Positions 11,601 through 23,110 of a stretch of DNA of 64,000 nucleotides are shown one piece after another. The position numbers and the translations under genes are program-made. The notes below the pieces were generated by a model that saw only the letters and a program-made list of their open reading frames with translations, had not been told where the DNA came from and ran no database searches. The DNA is from Echiichthys vipera (taxonomy: Eukaryota > Chordata > Actinopteri > Perciformes > Trachinidae), in assembly GCA_963691815.1 (NCBI GenBank), contig OY829651.1:13294917-13358916 (forward strand), read 5' to 3'. Every line of letters begins with the position of its first letter. Positions within the stretch are counted from its first letter, which is position 1.

Positions 11601-14600
11601 AATAAGTGATGCTTACCTTAAACAGTGAGTAGTCACAGCCAGACATCAAGTTACTTGATAGCTGAATGTGATTGTATAATCTGGGAGGAAGGAGGATATT
11701 TTATGTTCAACAGTGTACAACAGAAAGTCTTTTTGCAGCCTGGCTGAAAAAACATGGCAACATGGTTTGGGTTGAATTTCAACTTCAAAATCACCAGCAA
11801 CTGACATTTTATCATCCATCAAATGTATCCCATTTTGGCACAGATGTTAAGATGCACAACTGGGAGAAAGGAAATACAGTTTATTCCATTTTACACTCAA
11901 TTTCCAAAATATTACATTTAGTTAACTGTCTCTCCACGACCGAAAAGCAATTTATTAGCAAATACAAATTTGCATTTTTTAATTATGAAAAACATATTTA
12001 TTTATATTATGTTTATGACCATGTGTAATTTGCCTGCATTTAGTCATGTCACGTATACAGCAATATACTTACGCCCAGAAGTCCTCCACAGTGTCAAATT
12101 TTGATATTAGACGAAGGTTGGCTTGCCATGTTTTGCTTTTGTCATTCTTGAAAAACCAAAGAGCCCACCTGCAAATCAAAGAAGACTTTCAACTTACACA
12201 TTTTCCATCATTAGTCCTGTTGCTCATTAACAAATGGTTTCACTGGAAGAGATCAACACGTTTACCTCTAAACTTCCTGATATTAAGATGAGTAAAGCTG
12301 CTTGACTGTGTTGTGAAGTAAGGAAATGAACACAGCTGTGGTCTTACTTGTTTTGTAAGGGATGCTTGATGTATAATGCAGGAATCATAACCTTTGGAAT
12401 GGTTGTTACACATTTTTCCTTTTCAGGATGAGCAGGGACTGAAGCTGACACCTAAGAAACAAAAGAATACAAACATTCATTAAGAAAATAAAAACTTCTG
12501 TATTTCTTTACTGTATTTGTGCATGTTTTGGCATTTCAGACAATTAACTTCCTTCTTTAGACAATAAAGTAAAATTTGATTTTGTTCACCCATGTCCATG
12601 AGACTTCTTATAGCCTTAACACTTTTTCACCCCGTCTCGTGCCTGCAATTGCATCAATGGCCCTCGTCCCACCAAACGTAGCACATATCCCTAGAATCCA
12701 ACGCCCAGTGCTGCTCAGACCAAGGTTCATAATATCCAGGCTAGCTAGGAAAGCTCAATAAATACGTGGGAACATAAGCTGCTCTCTTGAGAAGTAACTC
12801 TCAAACGTCCTTAAGTTTAAAGTTTGGAGCTGCTGCATAGACAACAAACAGGAGACTGATTTTGTTTTGATTTATTTTTATACACAACTGAGCTTTATTC
12901 TGTTGTAGCATTGTCACATGTGAAACAGAAAATGTTCCCATATCCTCAAAACATTTCCCTGAGCGCTCTCTTTGTCATCTATAACAATCTTTCACATTTC
13001 ACTGTCTATGGAGCAGCTCCGCACTTTATACTTTTACACACATTTTTGTTTGAGCGCTCTAGCTTCTGGATATGGGAGAGAGTTGTTCATGGTGTTCCTC
13101 GAGCAAAACACTGGGTGTCTTTCCATTTAACTGACCAGCGAATTTGAAGCCAAGTTTTGAAATGTTGCCACAAAAAACAAACGGCATCTAACACTGGCAT
13201 CAACAAGATTAAAATGGAGAGGTCTTTAGGAATGTGTTTCAAATCGGAAAGTTTTAATTGTTCCGTCACGTCCGCTGGTATTGGCCATCTTTCATGCTGT
13301 CTGGGAAAAAAAGACGCATTGTGGGAATATCTGGGAAGATGCCAAAAATCGGAAACAGCTGATCACCTGTGAGTTAAATATATTCTATGTCAGAGTTTAT
13401 TTGGCAAAGGTGTTACCCTAAACTAACCTGTTCATTGTGCCCAGTAGTAAAGTTTAGCCGGCTGTCGAAGTTCCCATCAGATGGTTGACTGGGTAACATT
13501 AAAGTCCCACTCCAGACATGTTTAAAGATATTAAAAAAACTACTCTGCTATGATTAATATTTTGGTAAACATGGTTTTCCGCATAGAAAGTAAAAAGAAC
13601 AGATGGAAGCACATTTACCATTTCTCCCTCATTGAGGACTTTTGCATCGGGCCTTGACCCCATTAACTATGTTCTAGCTTCTACCCGAGGTGAAAGAGCA
13701 GCACGCAAACGGCCCATCAAGGCGACTAAACCCATAGGAGAGGATCGGCCATAGGCTTACACGTTTGAGCCGGCCTCAGACAGGAACGTGCCAGGTGCAA
13801 CTCCTGGAGCCCTGCAGGTGGATGGACGGACATGGAGCTAACGTTAGCGATCTGCATCTGAGTTCTAGTTTTGGCGTTCTGAAGCAGCCGTCAGTCAGAC
13901 TCAGATGAGGAATATGCTGTGTACTAAAATCGTCGACTAGCATAAGTGTCAGAACGGTATGTTTTTTTATTAGTTTCTGTTTGTTAGCTCAGCACTGGAG
14001 GTTTAAGGTTTCTTTGCGTCAAAGTTGTTACCCCAGCAAATTGTGTATCAGATGTTTATGGATTAGTGAAGTACCAATTAAAGCTTGACCTGAGTACATT
14101 TGACTCCAAATTCCACAGATGTGCACGGGCATCTCTTCTTTCAGGAGAGGAATGTGAAAACACCTCTCTAATGACAACATTTGCACAAATACAAGTCAGT
14201 ACAGTCAATGTTAGACATTTTATGGGGACAGAAACAGAAGACAAACATTTTGAGTGGAGCGGGGCTTTAGATTACCAGGTCAGCTTACCTATACTATGCA
14301 TTTTGTTATTGTAATTAATGGTAATATTCTTGTAAATTTTAAAGACCAAGATTGTTTGAGATGTACCGTAAACTTTATTTAATTGGAACAAATCCAGCTT
14401 GCATTTCTGATAAACATTTGGTGATGCTCTTCCTCCCCCAATGAGTAGACTGGACACCATCTGCCACTGTTTGCATTCAGATGACTCACCAACCGACCAT
14501 CATCAAAGGCAAACTGTGAACAGAAATCATTGTAGCACGTTTTTTCTTTTCTTTAGCGACACGTGCGTCCTCTCACTCATCCAAGCCCCAGAGTTCATTC

Positions 14601-14851
14601 AGGGACAGACGGAGGTTTTACTCTGTCTCAACAGGGAGCAGCTTGGCGACATTTAAACAGCACTTAATGGGAGTGTTAACGTCGGGAAACCTCGGCTAAC
14701 AAACGACTAACCTGTCAAAGGTGATAAGAGGACGTTTGAAGAGTTAACGTGACCGAGGCTGGCTGTTTAAAACCCTGTTTTTTGTCTGTTAAAACGGTGT
14801 CAGAGAAAGTGACTTATGCTGCAGTAAACTCACCCACAGAGCGGTCGCCAT
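8691..14851 (-). CDS. eif4e: Eukaryotic translation initiation factor 4E (cap-binding protein)
   Basis: eIF4E binds the m7G cap of mRNA in the cytoplasm and, with eIF4G, recruits the ribosome. Coding exons in gene order are 14834-14851, 12348-12451, 12073-12168, 11617-11680, 10107-10220, 9249-9388 and 8691-8835, giving 681 nt and 226 residues (the usual vertebrate length is 217). The cap-stacking pair W55 and W101, E102, and the phosphate contacts R156, K158 and K161 are present, as are YIKHPLQNK and GYQSHADTATKS. The Mnk-site serine aligns with S208. The start is a 6-codon exon, ATG in GAAGATGG, like the short first exons of eIF4E genes. Two oddities stand out. Residues 7-33 do not resemble ordinary eIF4E N-termini. 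The C-terminus runs past the expected KNRFVV-type end into 14 unrelated residues, consistent with a 2-base deletion near 8735. It could be the fish paralogue eif4e1c rather than eif4ea/eif4eb; sequence alone does not settle this. Confidence 0.93.
9440..10025. mobile_element. Probable DNA-transposon remnant in eif4e intron
   Basis: This lies between two eif4e coding exons and has the look of a fish non-autonomous DNA element, with an end reading CATAAAGTCTATGGTTATTA and a GC-richer body around 9785-9960. I could not define both termini or a target duplication, so the boundaries are approximate and the class is a guess. Confidence 0.3.
13500..14269. mobile_element. 770-bp MITE-like element in eif4e intron 1
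   Basis: The left end reads TAAAGTCCCACTCCA and the complement of the right end reads TAAAGCCCCGCTCCA, so the termini are inverted repeats with two differences over 15 bases. The ends start and stop with TA, which fits a TA-targeting element. No open frame inside resembles a transposase, so it would be non-autonomous. It sits wholly within the first eif4e intron. Confidence 0.6.
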
Positions 14852-14960
14852 CTTCCGTAAATCACACCAGTGTTTCTGCGCGTGTTAAAACACCTTGATT
14901 GGAACATCTGTTACTCAATTGGTACTCCACACTGCGCATGCGCAAAAAGATGGACACCAG
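14852..14960 (-). promoter_or_regulatory. eif4e: eif4e proximal promoter with NRF-1 site and CCAAT boxes
   Basis: A perfect NRF-1 type palindrome, TGCGCATGCGCA, is at 14933-14944, about 80 bases upstream of the eif4e ATG. Two CCAAT boxes read in gene orientation are at about 14898-14903 and 14916-14921 (plus-strand ATTGG). No clear TATA box is seen. This is the usual layout of a housekeeping promoter; occupancy is inferred. Confidence 0.6.
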
Positions 14961-15079
14961 TGAATGTTGGATCCAGGATGTGGGACACAATGTTATTATA
15001 CTCCTTCAGTTACTGATATCATCATGGGTATCATTTTCAGTTCGTCCTTGATACAATAAACTATATATCTTTTCTAATG

Positions 15080-15278
15080 GTTGCTAGGCAACAGCCTTGG
15101 TCCTTGTTTACTTCCTGTCAGCTGATGTCATTCACAGTCACTGCAACAGGAATCAAACTTGGACACATTTAGTATGTTTATGTCTACAGTTTTGAAAAAG
15201 TAGACTTTTCAAATATGTAAACATAAACATTGACAGCTGGCAGGAAGTTAACAAGGACCAAGGCAGTTGCCTAGTAAC
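15080..15278. mobile_element. Complete MITE with 45-bp terminal inverted repeats
   Basis: The arm 15080-15124 and the complement of 15234-15278 agree at 41 of 45 positions; both start GTTNCTAGGCAAC and run through CCTTGGTCCTTGTT. The 109-base centre has no coding capacity. Related copies are at 2884-3030 and near 54990-55095. It sits about 230 bases upstream of the eif4e start codon, just beyond the inferred promoter. Confidence 0.7.
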
Positions 15279-15304
15279 GGAATTCCATTAAAATGGTCTT
15301 TATT

Positions 15305-15620
15305 AGTAGAAAATTGTGCAGAATCAGAATCAACTTTATTGCCAAGTATGTAGATTACATACCAGGAATTTGACCAGAGAATACACTAAATCAAAAAAAA
15401 ACATTCACACAGAATTTAGGAATTACAAATATACAAGAAGAATTTAAGAAAGGTATAAATATATAAAATAAAATATGTATATATGTGCAGGCGACTGCGT
15501 TAATGTATCGCACCATGATCAGGATTTCATCGGATACTGCAAAGCAATGGATGTACAAGTAATTAGTATATAGGTGGTCCTCATCTTGATCCTGAATCTT
15601 CTTTTGTGGTTTACAAACGG
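15305..15620. repeat. LINE-like 3-prime tail
   Basis: AGAATCAGAATCAACTTTAT followed by GCCAAGTATGTAGATTACAT is the typical tail of a widespread teleost LINE/SINE family. Related tails are seen near 22298-22345, 33390-33430 and 52430-52580. The right boundary is uncertain. Confidence 0.5.
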
Positions 15621-16780
15621 ATTTGCAAACCCTGCAATCATGAGATGATCAATGAAAACAGAACCATAAAGAACAGCAAAACTGAGTGATCTTTCCAGGG
15701 GGATGGGATCATTTAGTTTAATTACATGCTTATTTGATAGGGACAGATGCTACCACATAGACATCTAAAACAACAAATCCTCAATGTAAAACATCACAGC
15801 ATTTATCCAGCAGGGGTTTCCAACGCCAGTTTGACTTTTTGGCAGTCTAACTGAATCCCTCGTCTTTTGGAATTATTGCTGATGGCAATGTGTTACATGT
15901 TGTCTGGGTGGCAGGGGATCAGGATCATTCATATAGCCCTTTATTTAAAATCACAATCTAAAAGGTCATCGCAGCAGACACTAATTGCCCCTCAAACAGC
16001 CATAGTCACTTCTTTAAATGATGAAGCTCATTAGACACAAAAATGAGACGATAAAGGTTCTCGGACTGCACGTAAATTGTCTTGTGTTTATGATAGGAGT
16101 GCAGGCAGCGTAAAGAAATAATTGCAATGGAGAGCTTGATGATTACTGCACAGCGCTGTGGGGTAATATTGCAAGAACACAGTAAACACAAGAGTTCTCC
16201 TCAGTCTGTTGAGGTATGTTATAGGCTTAGTAAATTGTGCATATAAATATCAGAGATATATTCTACATTGTGCAGGCTTGGGGGAAATGTGCACTGATAA
16301 ACCATGTTCCTGTGGTTGAAACATAGTCATGAAGTAACACATGGTGTGTAGGATGTGGTATGCTCCCTCAGAGACTGTAATGACCTTAACAAAATTCACT
16401 GAAAGTACAATATATACCTAATTTAACTATTATACAAGATATTTACAGGAATATTTATTTTCTTTTTAAATGTTGCATTATGGAAAACATTCTTATATTA
16501 TTGTCCATATTTTATTGTGAAAATCAGTGTCCAACATGTTTTCTGAATATTGTTACACAATGAGTATTCATTAATATGATTAACTGCTGTTTTAACACAA
16601 TTAACTCTTGGAGAAGTGATTAAATAGGTCTGAAAGAGACTCATTGTTGACTGTTCTTACCAAGAGCAACAGCCAAATGCCTCTGTCTACTATAAAGTGT
16701 TAAAATGTTTTCTTATATCACATCAGTCAGTAAATTTGCAACAAAAAGTAAAATCAGAGAATAAGTTCACTTTCAAAAGA

Positions 16781-16786
16781 TTTAAT
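16781..16786 (-). promoter_or_regulatory. adh5: Candidate adh5 poly(A) signal
   Basis: Minus-strand ATTAAA lies about 155 bases beyond the adh5 stop codon, a reasonable position for a short 3-prime UTR. It is a common variant hexamer; use is inferred. Confidence 0.4.
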
Positions 16787-16938
16787 GACATTTCCTTCAA
16801 ACGTGTTCTGCTGTTAATTAAAATGTTGTAGTACTGAACGTTGTGTGATCAAAACAAGTGCAGTGAAATACTGTAAGTGCTCCAACTATAAAGGAGTTTG
16901 TTCAAAGGCCGGGTGTGAAGGATGTCAATGTAGGCACT

Positions 16939-19900
16939 TCAGAGGGTCAGCACTGTGCGGATACTGCAATGAGGATGAATTAAACAACAACATTATTATT
17001 AGGTGAGGGTGTATTAACAGAACAAAAAAGTGAAATGGCTTCACAAAGAAAGAAAACGATTCTCTGACTGCATAAAGGAACAGTTCTCACCTCTTCCCAG
17101 AGTGCATGAGGTCAAATCCCTCATTGATCTTCTCAAAGGGCAGAGTGTGGGTCACAAACTCATCCACCTTCAGCTTCTTATTCATGTAGTCTTCCACCAA
17201 TTTAGGAACGCTCTCCACACTCTTCCACCCTGGGGGGGTGGATATCAAAAACAGTTTAATGATTGAAAATTTCATTTAGCCAAAACTAAACTAAATAGAA
17301 CTAATGTTTCACCAAAAGGCTTTGGGCAAAGCACTTATTCTCCAACTACTAAAAGATAAATAGCTGCTTGAGCAAACAGACAGAAATGATAATAAACCAG
17401 TAAATCGTTTTACATGCTGAACTTAAGAGGATTAAAAACAGCATTAGCCTTTTACAGTTGCAAGACTAATTAAATACCACAACAAATAGATATATTCCTT
17501 AGAAAGCAATTTGCTATCTGTCCAATTAGCAAAAGGAAAGTTTAGCTCTAAACTCAGCTCAAGTCATAAACTTCTTTCTAAATAGCCAAGGTTTCCAGTT
17601 ACAATATGCAAAAAGGCTTTGACCTCGCAGCAGCGTGACCACATTACATCCAGTACAACAAGTAATTGTCTAATGCAGTCAGTCACCTCCAAAGGCCGTG
17701 CCCTTCCACACTCTTCCTGTCACCAGCTGGAAAGGTCTGGTCGAGATCTCCTGTCCGGCTCCAGCTACGCCGATGATGACACTTTCACCCCATCCTTTGT
17801 GGCATGCCTCCAAAGCAGCTCTCTGAAAAAATAAAATGGTAACTTTCTTGGTTTCTATGAATGGCCAAATTACTGTATGAAAACTGTTTTATATGCTGCT
17901 TGTACCAGCTGTTGAGTACACACTATGTAAATCTGCACGGGCTCTACAATGTGCCAACCACGAAGACCAATGAGCACGATTAATTTATGAAAATGTTTTA
18001 CATGTTTTGTTCTGTGATTACTATATGATGAAGTGTCTCACCATGATTTGCACATTTCCAATGCACTCAAAAGAGTAGTCCACGCCCCCGTCAGTCATCT
18101 CCACCAGAACCTCCTGGATGGGCTTGCTGTGGTCCTTGGGATTCACACACTCAGTGGCTCCAAACTCCTTGGCTTTCTCAAACTTTGAAGGGATGATATC
18201 CAGACCGATTATCCTGGTTGCCCCGGCAACCTTGCAGCCCATAATTACAGCCAAGCCGACAGCTCCAAGGCCAAACACAGCACAGGTGGAACCAGGCTCA
18301 ACCTGAATGTGCATGAGGAAGAAAACTGAGAATTCAAGTATTGCTGAATCATGGTGCATATAACAACTGTACTGTAAAGCAGACTCGTCACATGTAATAA
18401 AGATATCACTTGCATTTATTATTGCCTTATATTGAAATGTCTAAATGTCAAGTTATATCTGTGGGTTCCTATGTCATGTGTTTTGTAAAGATACGAGATG
18501 TTTTTTTATGTTGCAACATTGCTATTTGTGAACATATCAAATACTGACTTTTTGGAGTCAAACTCATGTCACTAAGAAAAAATGAAATTACAAGTAAGTA
18601 AAGATTATTTCTAGAACACATTCAAACACAGCTTAAGCCGACCAAAGTGCTGTGCAAAAAGACAGCACCAAGTGCTGTATGAAATAACTTTAAAATGTAA
18701 ACAGCCGCCATTGGCAAAAACTCATTTTCACATCAAATTTGCATGATTAATAAGAGTGACCCATTTCAGAATGAAGCCTGCAAACCGTGACAAAATGTTC
18801 AGTTCTTTTCATTGTGTCCTTTGGGCAACAAACTTGTTCTGCATAACAAGCTTCGAACAATAACACTTTAGAAAAAAATCATGTTCAGATGGTTCTTTTT
18901 TTCTTCCTCTCCCAGAAGCAGGCAGTCTTAATAGTGTAGCATGGCCTGCAGCCTGTGGTACCCACCTTGGCAGTATTAAGAGCAGCACCGTAACCTGTAG
19001 AAATGCCACATCCCAGAAGGCACACTTTATCCAGTGGAGCCTTTTCGTTCACCTTGGCCAGAGAGATGTCGGCCACTACAGTGTACTCCGAGAACGTGCT
19101 GGTCCCCATGAAGTGAAACACTTGCTTTCCCTTGCAAGTGAAGCGTGAGGTCTTGTCAGGGAGCAGGCCTTGGCCCTGGGTTACTCTGCAGGGTGGAAGC
19201 ACAGGGAAAAGAGATTTACTTCATGTAAGTACGGTATGATGAAACTCAATGGCTCTGTACTTCTTGTTTTTTTTGGAAAAAAGCATTCAGGCTTAACCAA
19301 CTCAAAGTGCATAAATAAGCCTCACCTAATTTTCTGGCAAAGGTTGGTCTTGGGATGTTTGCAGAATTTGCATTCTCCACACTGTGGCACATACAGCGGG
19401 ACGACAGTATCACCTTTAAAAACGAGAATTGTGAATAATTAAATTAATGCAAAACACACTCACTCACAACAAATTTCAATAACATGTCTGGCAGCTCATA
19501 CCTGGCTTGAATTTGGTGACACCCTCACCAACACTCTCAACCGTTCCAGCGCCTTCATGGCCCAAGATGACAGGGAAAAGTCCCTCAGGGTCACTGCCAC
19601 TCAGAGTGTACGCATCCGTATGACACACCCCTGTAGCAAAGATCTGAGAGGCACGGTGTCATTTAAAGTTCATGTCAGACACTGCCGCTAGATGCAACTA
19701 AGCATGCTGCTAACATTATCTTAATTACCTAATGTCTAAGTTCAGGCATTCCTCTGTTATGAAACATCAAAATCATAGTCTGACCTAAAAAACTTTGGGC
19801 TGTGTGACTTCCAGGGTCACGTTATTTTCCTGCCGATGAGACAACTTCCTACATCTTACATCACATTCATTCAGGTGATGCTTTTATCCAAAGTGACTTA

Positions 19901-21113
19901 CAAGAGTAAGTGTATTCAGCCATGAAGATACCGACCCAAAAATTGCAAGAATCATGAGAGTACATAACATCCATCAAATAAGCAAAACTGTTTCAAGTGC
20001 TGCATTTTAGAAACAAGAGAAAGTTTTTGCCGATGTTGTCATTTTAACACTACAAAATAATCTGCGTTCCAGTACCCACAGTACCCCACATAGTACGTTA
20101 AACGGAGTATACTAAAAATACCAGTCCTCAAAACAATTTCAGTCAAAAGCAACTGGACTGGTTATTTGTTTCCTTGACAAATAACCAGTCCAGTCGCTTT
20201 TGACTGAAATTGCTTTGAGGACAACGATGACCTGGAGGAATGAGAACATGGCCTACACAGGCCTAAAAATACCAGTGTTTTTCTGGCTATCCTGACCCAC
20301 ATTCCTTTGCGTAGCACACATTAGCATGAAGTTCTCTGTCCAAATTGTATGCATACTGCATGCAATAGTACATACGTTGCAAGGGCAGCTTCAGTACATG
20401 CTACAAGCAAAACAAAAAAGTGTGCAATATGGATCTCAGAAGCAATTTCAGTGGCAAACAAAGAATGCAATGGTTCGGTTTACCTTGATGCGGACTTCAT
20501 TGGCCTTGGGTGGTGCTACCTCCACCTCCTCAATGGACAGAGGCTTCCCGGCTTCCCAGGCAACGGCTGCCTTGCACTTGATGACCTGAAGGCAATGCAC
20601 AGTGACAGTACATGTTTTCCTTTTCATGTCCAGACATTAGTTCTGCAAGTGACTGAGTGACTGCAGGCAGCAGTTGGGGCACATCGTGGGTAAACAGGTG
20701 CACAGTGCACTTTTAACTATACAAGGCTTTTGCAAAGAGCTCCAGCAGCCTGGCTTACTGCTTTAAATTACCGTAATACCTTTAATTAGAGAGGTTTTTT
20801 AAAGATACTTCCAGTTTCCCAGGCTACGTGAGTGAAACATGGATTTATCATCGAGCGAAACTAGTTTTCGCGGTTTCTGAGAGAATCAGAATCAAATATA
20901 TCAGCTTTGCATTGCAGTGACTGAGCAAAGATCCCTGTGAAATATTGGAGGTGTTGTTCATTCAGCGTGACCGTGTGCGCGCTAGTTGAGAAAACTTTTT
21001 TGTGCTGCATGTGAAATATTGATGCAGCCTTTACGACACACAAGGGAATAAAGCTTTTAGGTGTGGTTTGCGCATATTGTGGGAAATGCACTTACTTTTC
21101 CAGCTGTCTCCAT
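16939..21113 (-). CDS. adh5: Class III alcohol dehydrogenase / S-(hydroxymethyl)glutathione dehydrogenase
   Basis: The enzyme oxidises S-hydroxymethylglutathione (formaldehyde bound to glutathione) with NAD+ and reduces S-nitrosoglutathione; it is cytosolic and dimeric. Coding exons in gene order are 21096-21113, 20484-20585, 19502-19643, 19326-19413, 18966-19185, 18042-18302, 17687-17822, 17091-17229 and 16939-16963, totalling 1131 nt and 376 residues (human 374). The N-terminus METAGKVIKCKAA and the end SIRTVLTL are typical. Catalytic zinc ligands are C47 (GVCHTD), H69 (LGHEGAG) and the cysteine in LLGCGISTG; the structural zinc set is CGECKFCKHPKTNLC. The NAD fold has GLGAVG. The class III marker arginine in KIRVTQG, which holds glutathione in the family, and the acidic pair in SGSDPEG are kept, so I call it class III and not another class. 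gar1 lies upstream in the same orientation. Confidence 0.97.
20126..20220. repeat. 44-bp inverted repeat (hairpin) in adh5 intron 2
   Basis: Arms 20126-20169 and 20177-20220 are complementary at 42 of 44 positions around a 7-base loop. The core word is CAATTTCAGTCAAAAGC. It looks like the palindromic end of a dispersed fish element; further repeat-like sequence follows to about 20290. No exon is affected. Confidence 0.85.
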
Positions 21114-21265
21114 TTTGGTTCCTTCTGTACGGTTTCTATTTGCTGGTGTGATTTGCGCCTCAGGAGAGGGAGGGGCGAGAAGGAGTTAACGCCTGGACCA
21201 ATGAGAAGCGACGACGCGCAGCGTAAGCATGACGTAGGCGCGGCGGAGAAAATGATATTTCTTCC
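21114..21265 (-). promoter_or_regulatory. adh5: adh5 upstream promoter region
   Basis: Directly upstream of the adh5 ATG is a GC-rich stretch with a GC-box-like sequence (minus strand CCCCTCCC, about 21168-21177), a plus-strand CCAAT (about 21198), a cluster of CpGs and a CRE-like TGACGTAGG at about 21230. No TATA box is evident. This fits a constitutively expressed gene. The start site is not determined. Confidence 0.45.
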
Positions 21266-23110
21266 TAGATAGATTTTTTTTTTCTGTCTACCATACATCA
21301 TTTTAACCAATTATTTGGTGATTTATCTTGTGTTTTAAATATTGGGCTTTCTCTTTGTTTCTTCTTAATGCTTATTTTAGTCTTTTCTTTGTATGATGTT
21401 GTATATTTATCTTTATATTTCTATCTATTTCATATGAAGACCCAGGCCAGAGAGAGAAAAACCAGCAGTTGAAAGTGACATTAAATGTAAACTAAGGGAA
21501 CTCTGTGAAGACCATGCAATAAGTGGAACAGCACCAAATGTATTTACTCTTAATTTCTGAATATGAATGTGGGTAATGATTTGCAGAAAAATAAGTCAAC
21601 TGTGCATAATTTTGTACATTTCCATTCAAACCTCACAATAACTGTCAAATGTATATTTATTTTGTTGTATTTCACAAAAAGATCTATAGCAAAAGAAAAA
21701 CGTATTTGTATCTTCTCCCTTATTGACATTTCCAGAATCTATGACAATGCAAATATTTAATTATTTAAGTTGTAAATACTGAACGCAATAGAAGTCCACT
21801 GCAGGTTAACAACAGTTAATAATCTACTCTCACATACCTGAACACTATCTTAATCCACCACTTAAGTGCAATGATTTAATTGTACCGCTCATTTCTGTCA
21901 TATTCAGTCATACATTTTTTATCTTATAGATTTCCTCTACATTTAACCAATGATTTCTTTTTCCGTGGATTTTATTTTACCTGTATTCTTACATCGTCTT
22001 CATATATATTTAAGAGTTTACTGCTTGTTTTTTGATACTTTCTGTATTTATTTAGCTAAGAGTTTATTAGTTATCTTATACTGTATTTTTTTTTATACCT
22101 CCCGTGTGTTTTTGTAAGATGCTGTAAACTCAATTTCCTTGCAGGAGTCATCCCAAAGGTACCAATAAAGAAAAGTCTAAGCCTACGGTTCTACGTCACA
22201 TTTCTGCATGGTTTTATAGTCTACGGTTGGACAATTGTCTTCCAAGGGGAACACTCCAGTTTAAGGGGCCGAGGGCGATGACAAAACGGTATTCTCAGAA
22301 TCAGAAATGCTTTAATAATCCCCGGGGGGAATTTATTTTACAAATTAGACAAATTGGGAAACCATGAGTCGTGTGGAGGGTATCCCAGCCGACTGTTTTT
22401 GTCAGTTTTTTCAGTACAGCACCTCTAAACTTGAAGTGTCAGTGTTTTGTTCCCCACATTAAAGTACCAAACTCAAAGGGAAGCAACAACAAACAAAAAC
22501 ACATTTTTGATCAGGGCACTTTAAGATGGCTCGTCATTCTACCACTTAGACCTGAGAATGATAATTAAAGACACGGTTATAAAGCACCTTTTAATCACAG
22601 CCTTTGAAAAAAATGTGTCAAATCTGTTTGCGATTCTACAAATTAGGGTATTAAAATGCTTTCAACTAACAGTATATCAAGATTTCCAACACATTTTCCC
22701 ATATCGGAGGAAATTAATACATGGAGGCTTGTGAATGTCTTTTTTTTCTCTGGATCTCTTGACATCTTAAATCAAAGTACAACCGGCGTGTCATGACCAA
22801 ACTCTTGAACACAATCAGTATGGGATAATAAGCATCTTCACACAGGAAACGCTCCTTAACAAACTGAAAGATCCCCGTTGCGATACACACAAGCATACAT
22901 ATGAACCTTTAGATAAAAATCACAAAGATCCATCACATATTCAAAACTGGTAGAAAAATAAAAACAAAATAGAGAAATCCATTCAAGTTCTACAGAGGCA
23001 ATGTCCATATTCTGAGTCCGACAGGCAAGGCACTGTCAAAGAACGCAGCCGCTTTGCTTGTGTAGCACAAGACATGGATGAGACCGTCACACCAGACCAT
23101 AGCCGTCAGA
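21266..23110. other. adh5-gar1 intergenic interval and gar1 3-prime UTR
   Basis: This is AT-rich DNA without a recognisable gene. A LINE-like tail (AGAATCAGAAATGCTTTAAT then CCCCGGGGGGAATTTATTTT) is at about 22298-22340. The right part, from roughly 22590 to 23110, is probably the gar1 3-prime UTR; minus-strand ATTAAA at about 22586-22591 could be its poly(A) signal. Confidence 0.45.

Noticed and set aside
9500..16800. Search for metap1 between eif4e and adh5, as in human
   Set aside because: No methionine aminopeptidase exon is visible in either strand here.
18118..18306. Plus-strand open frames opposite adh5 exon 6 and a similar one opposite exon 6 of the ADH paralogue
   Set aside because: They are antisense shadows of the same conserved exon and have no splice support.
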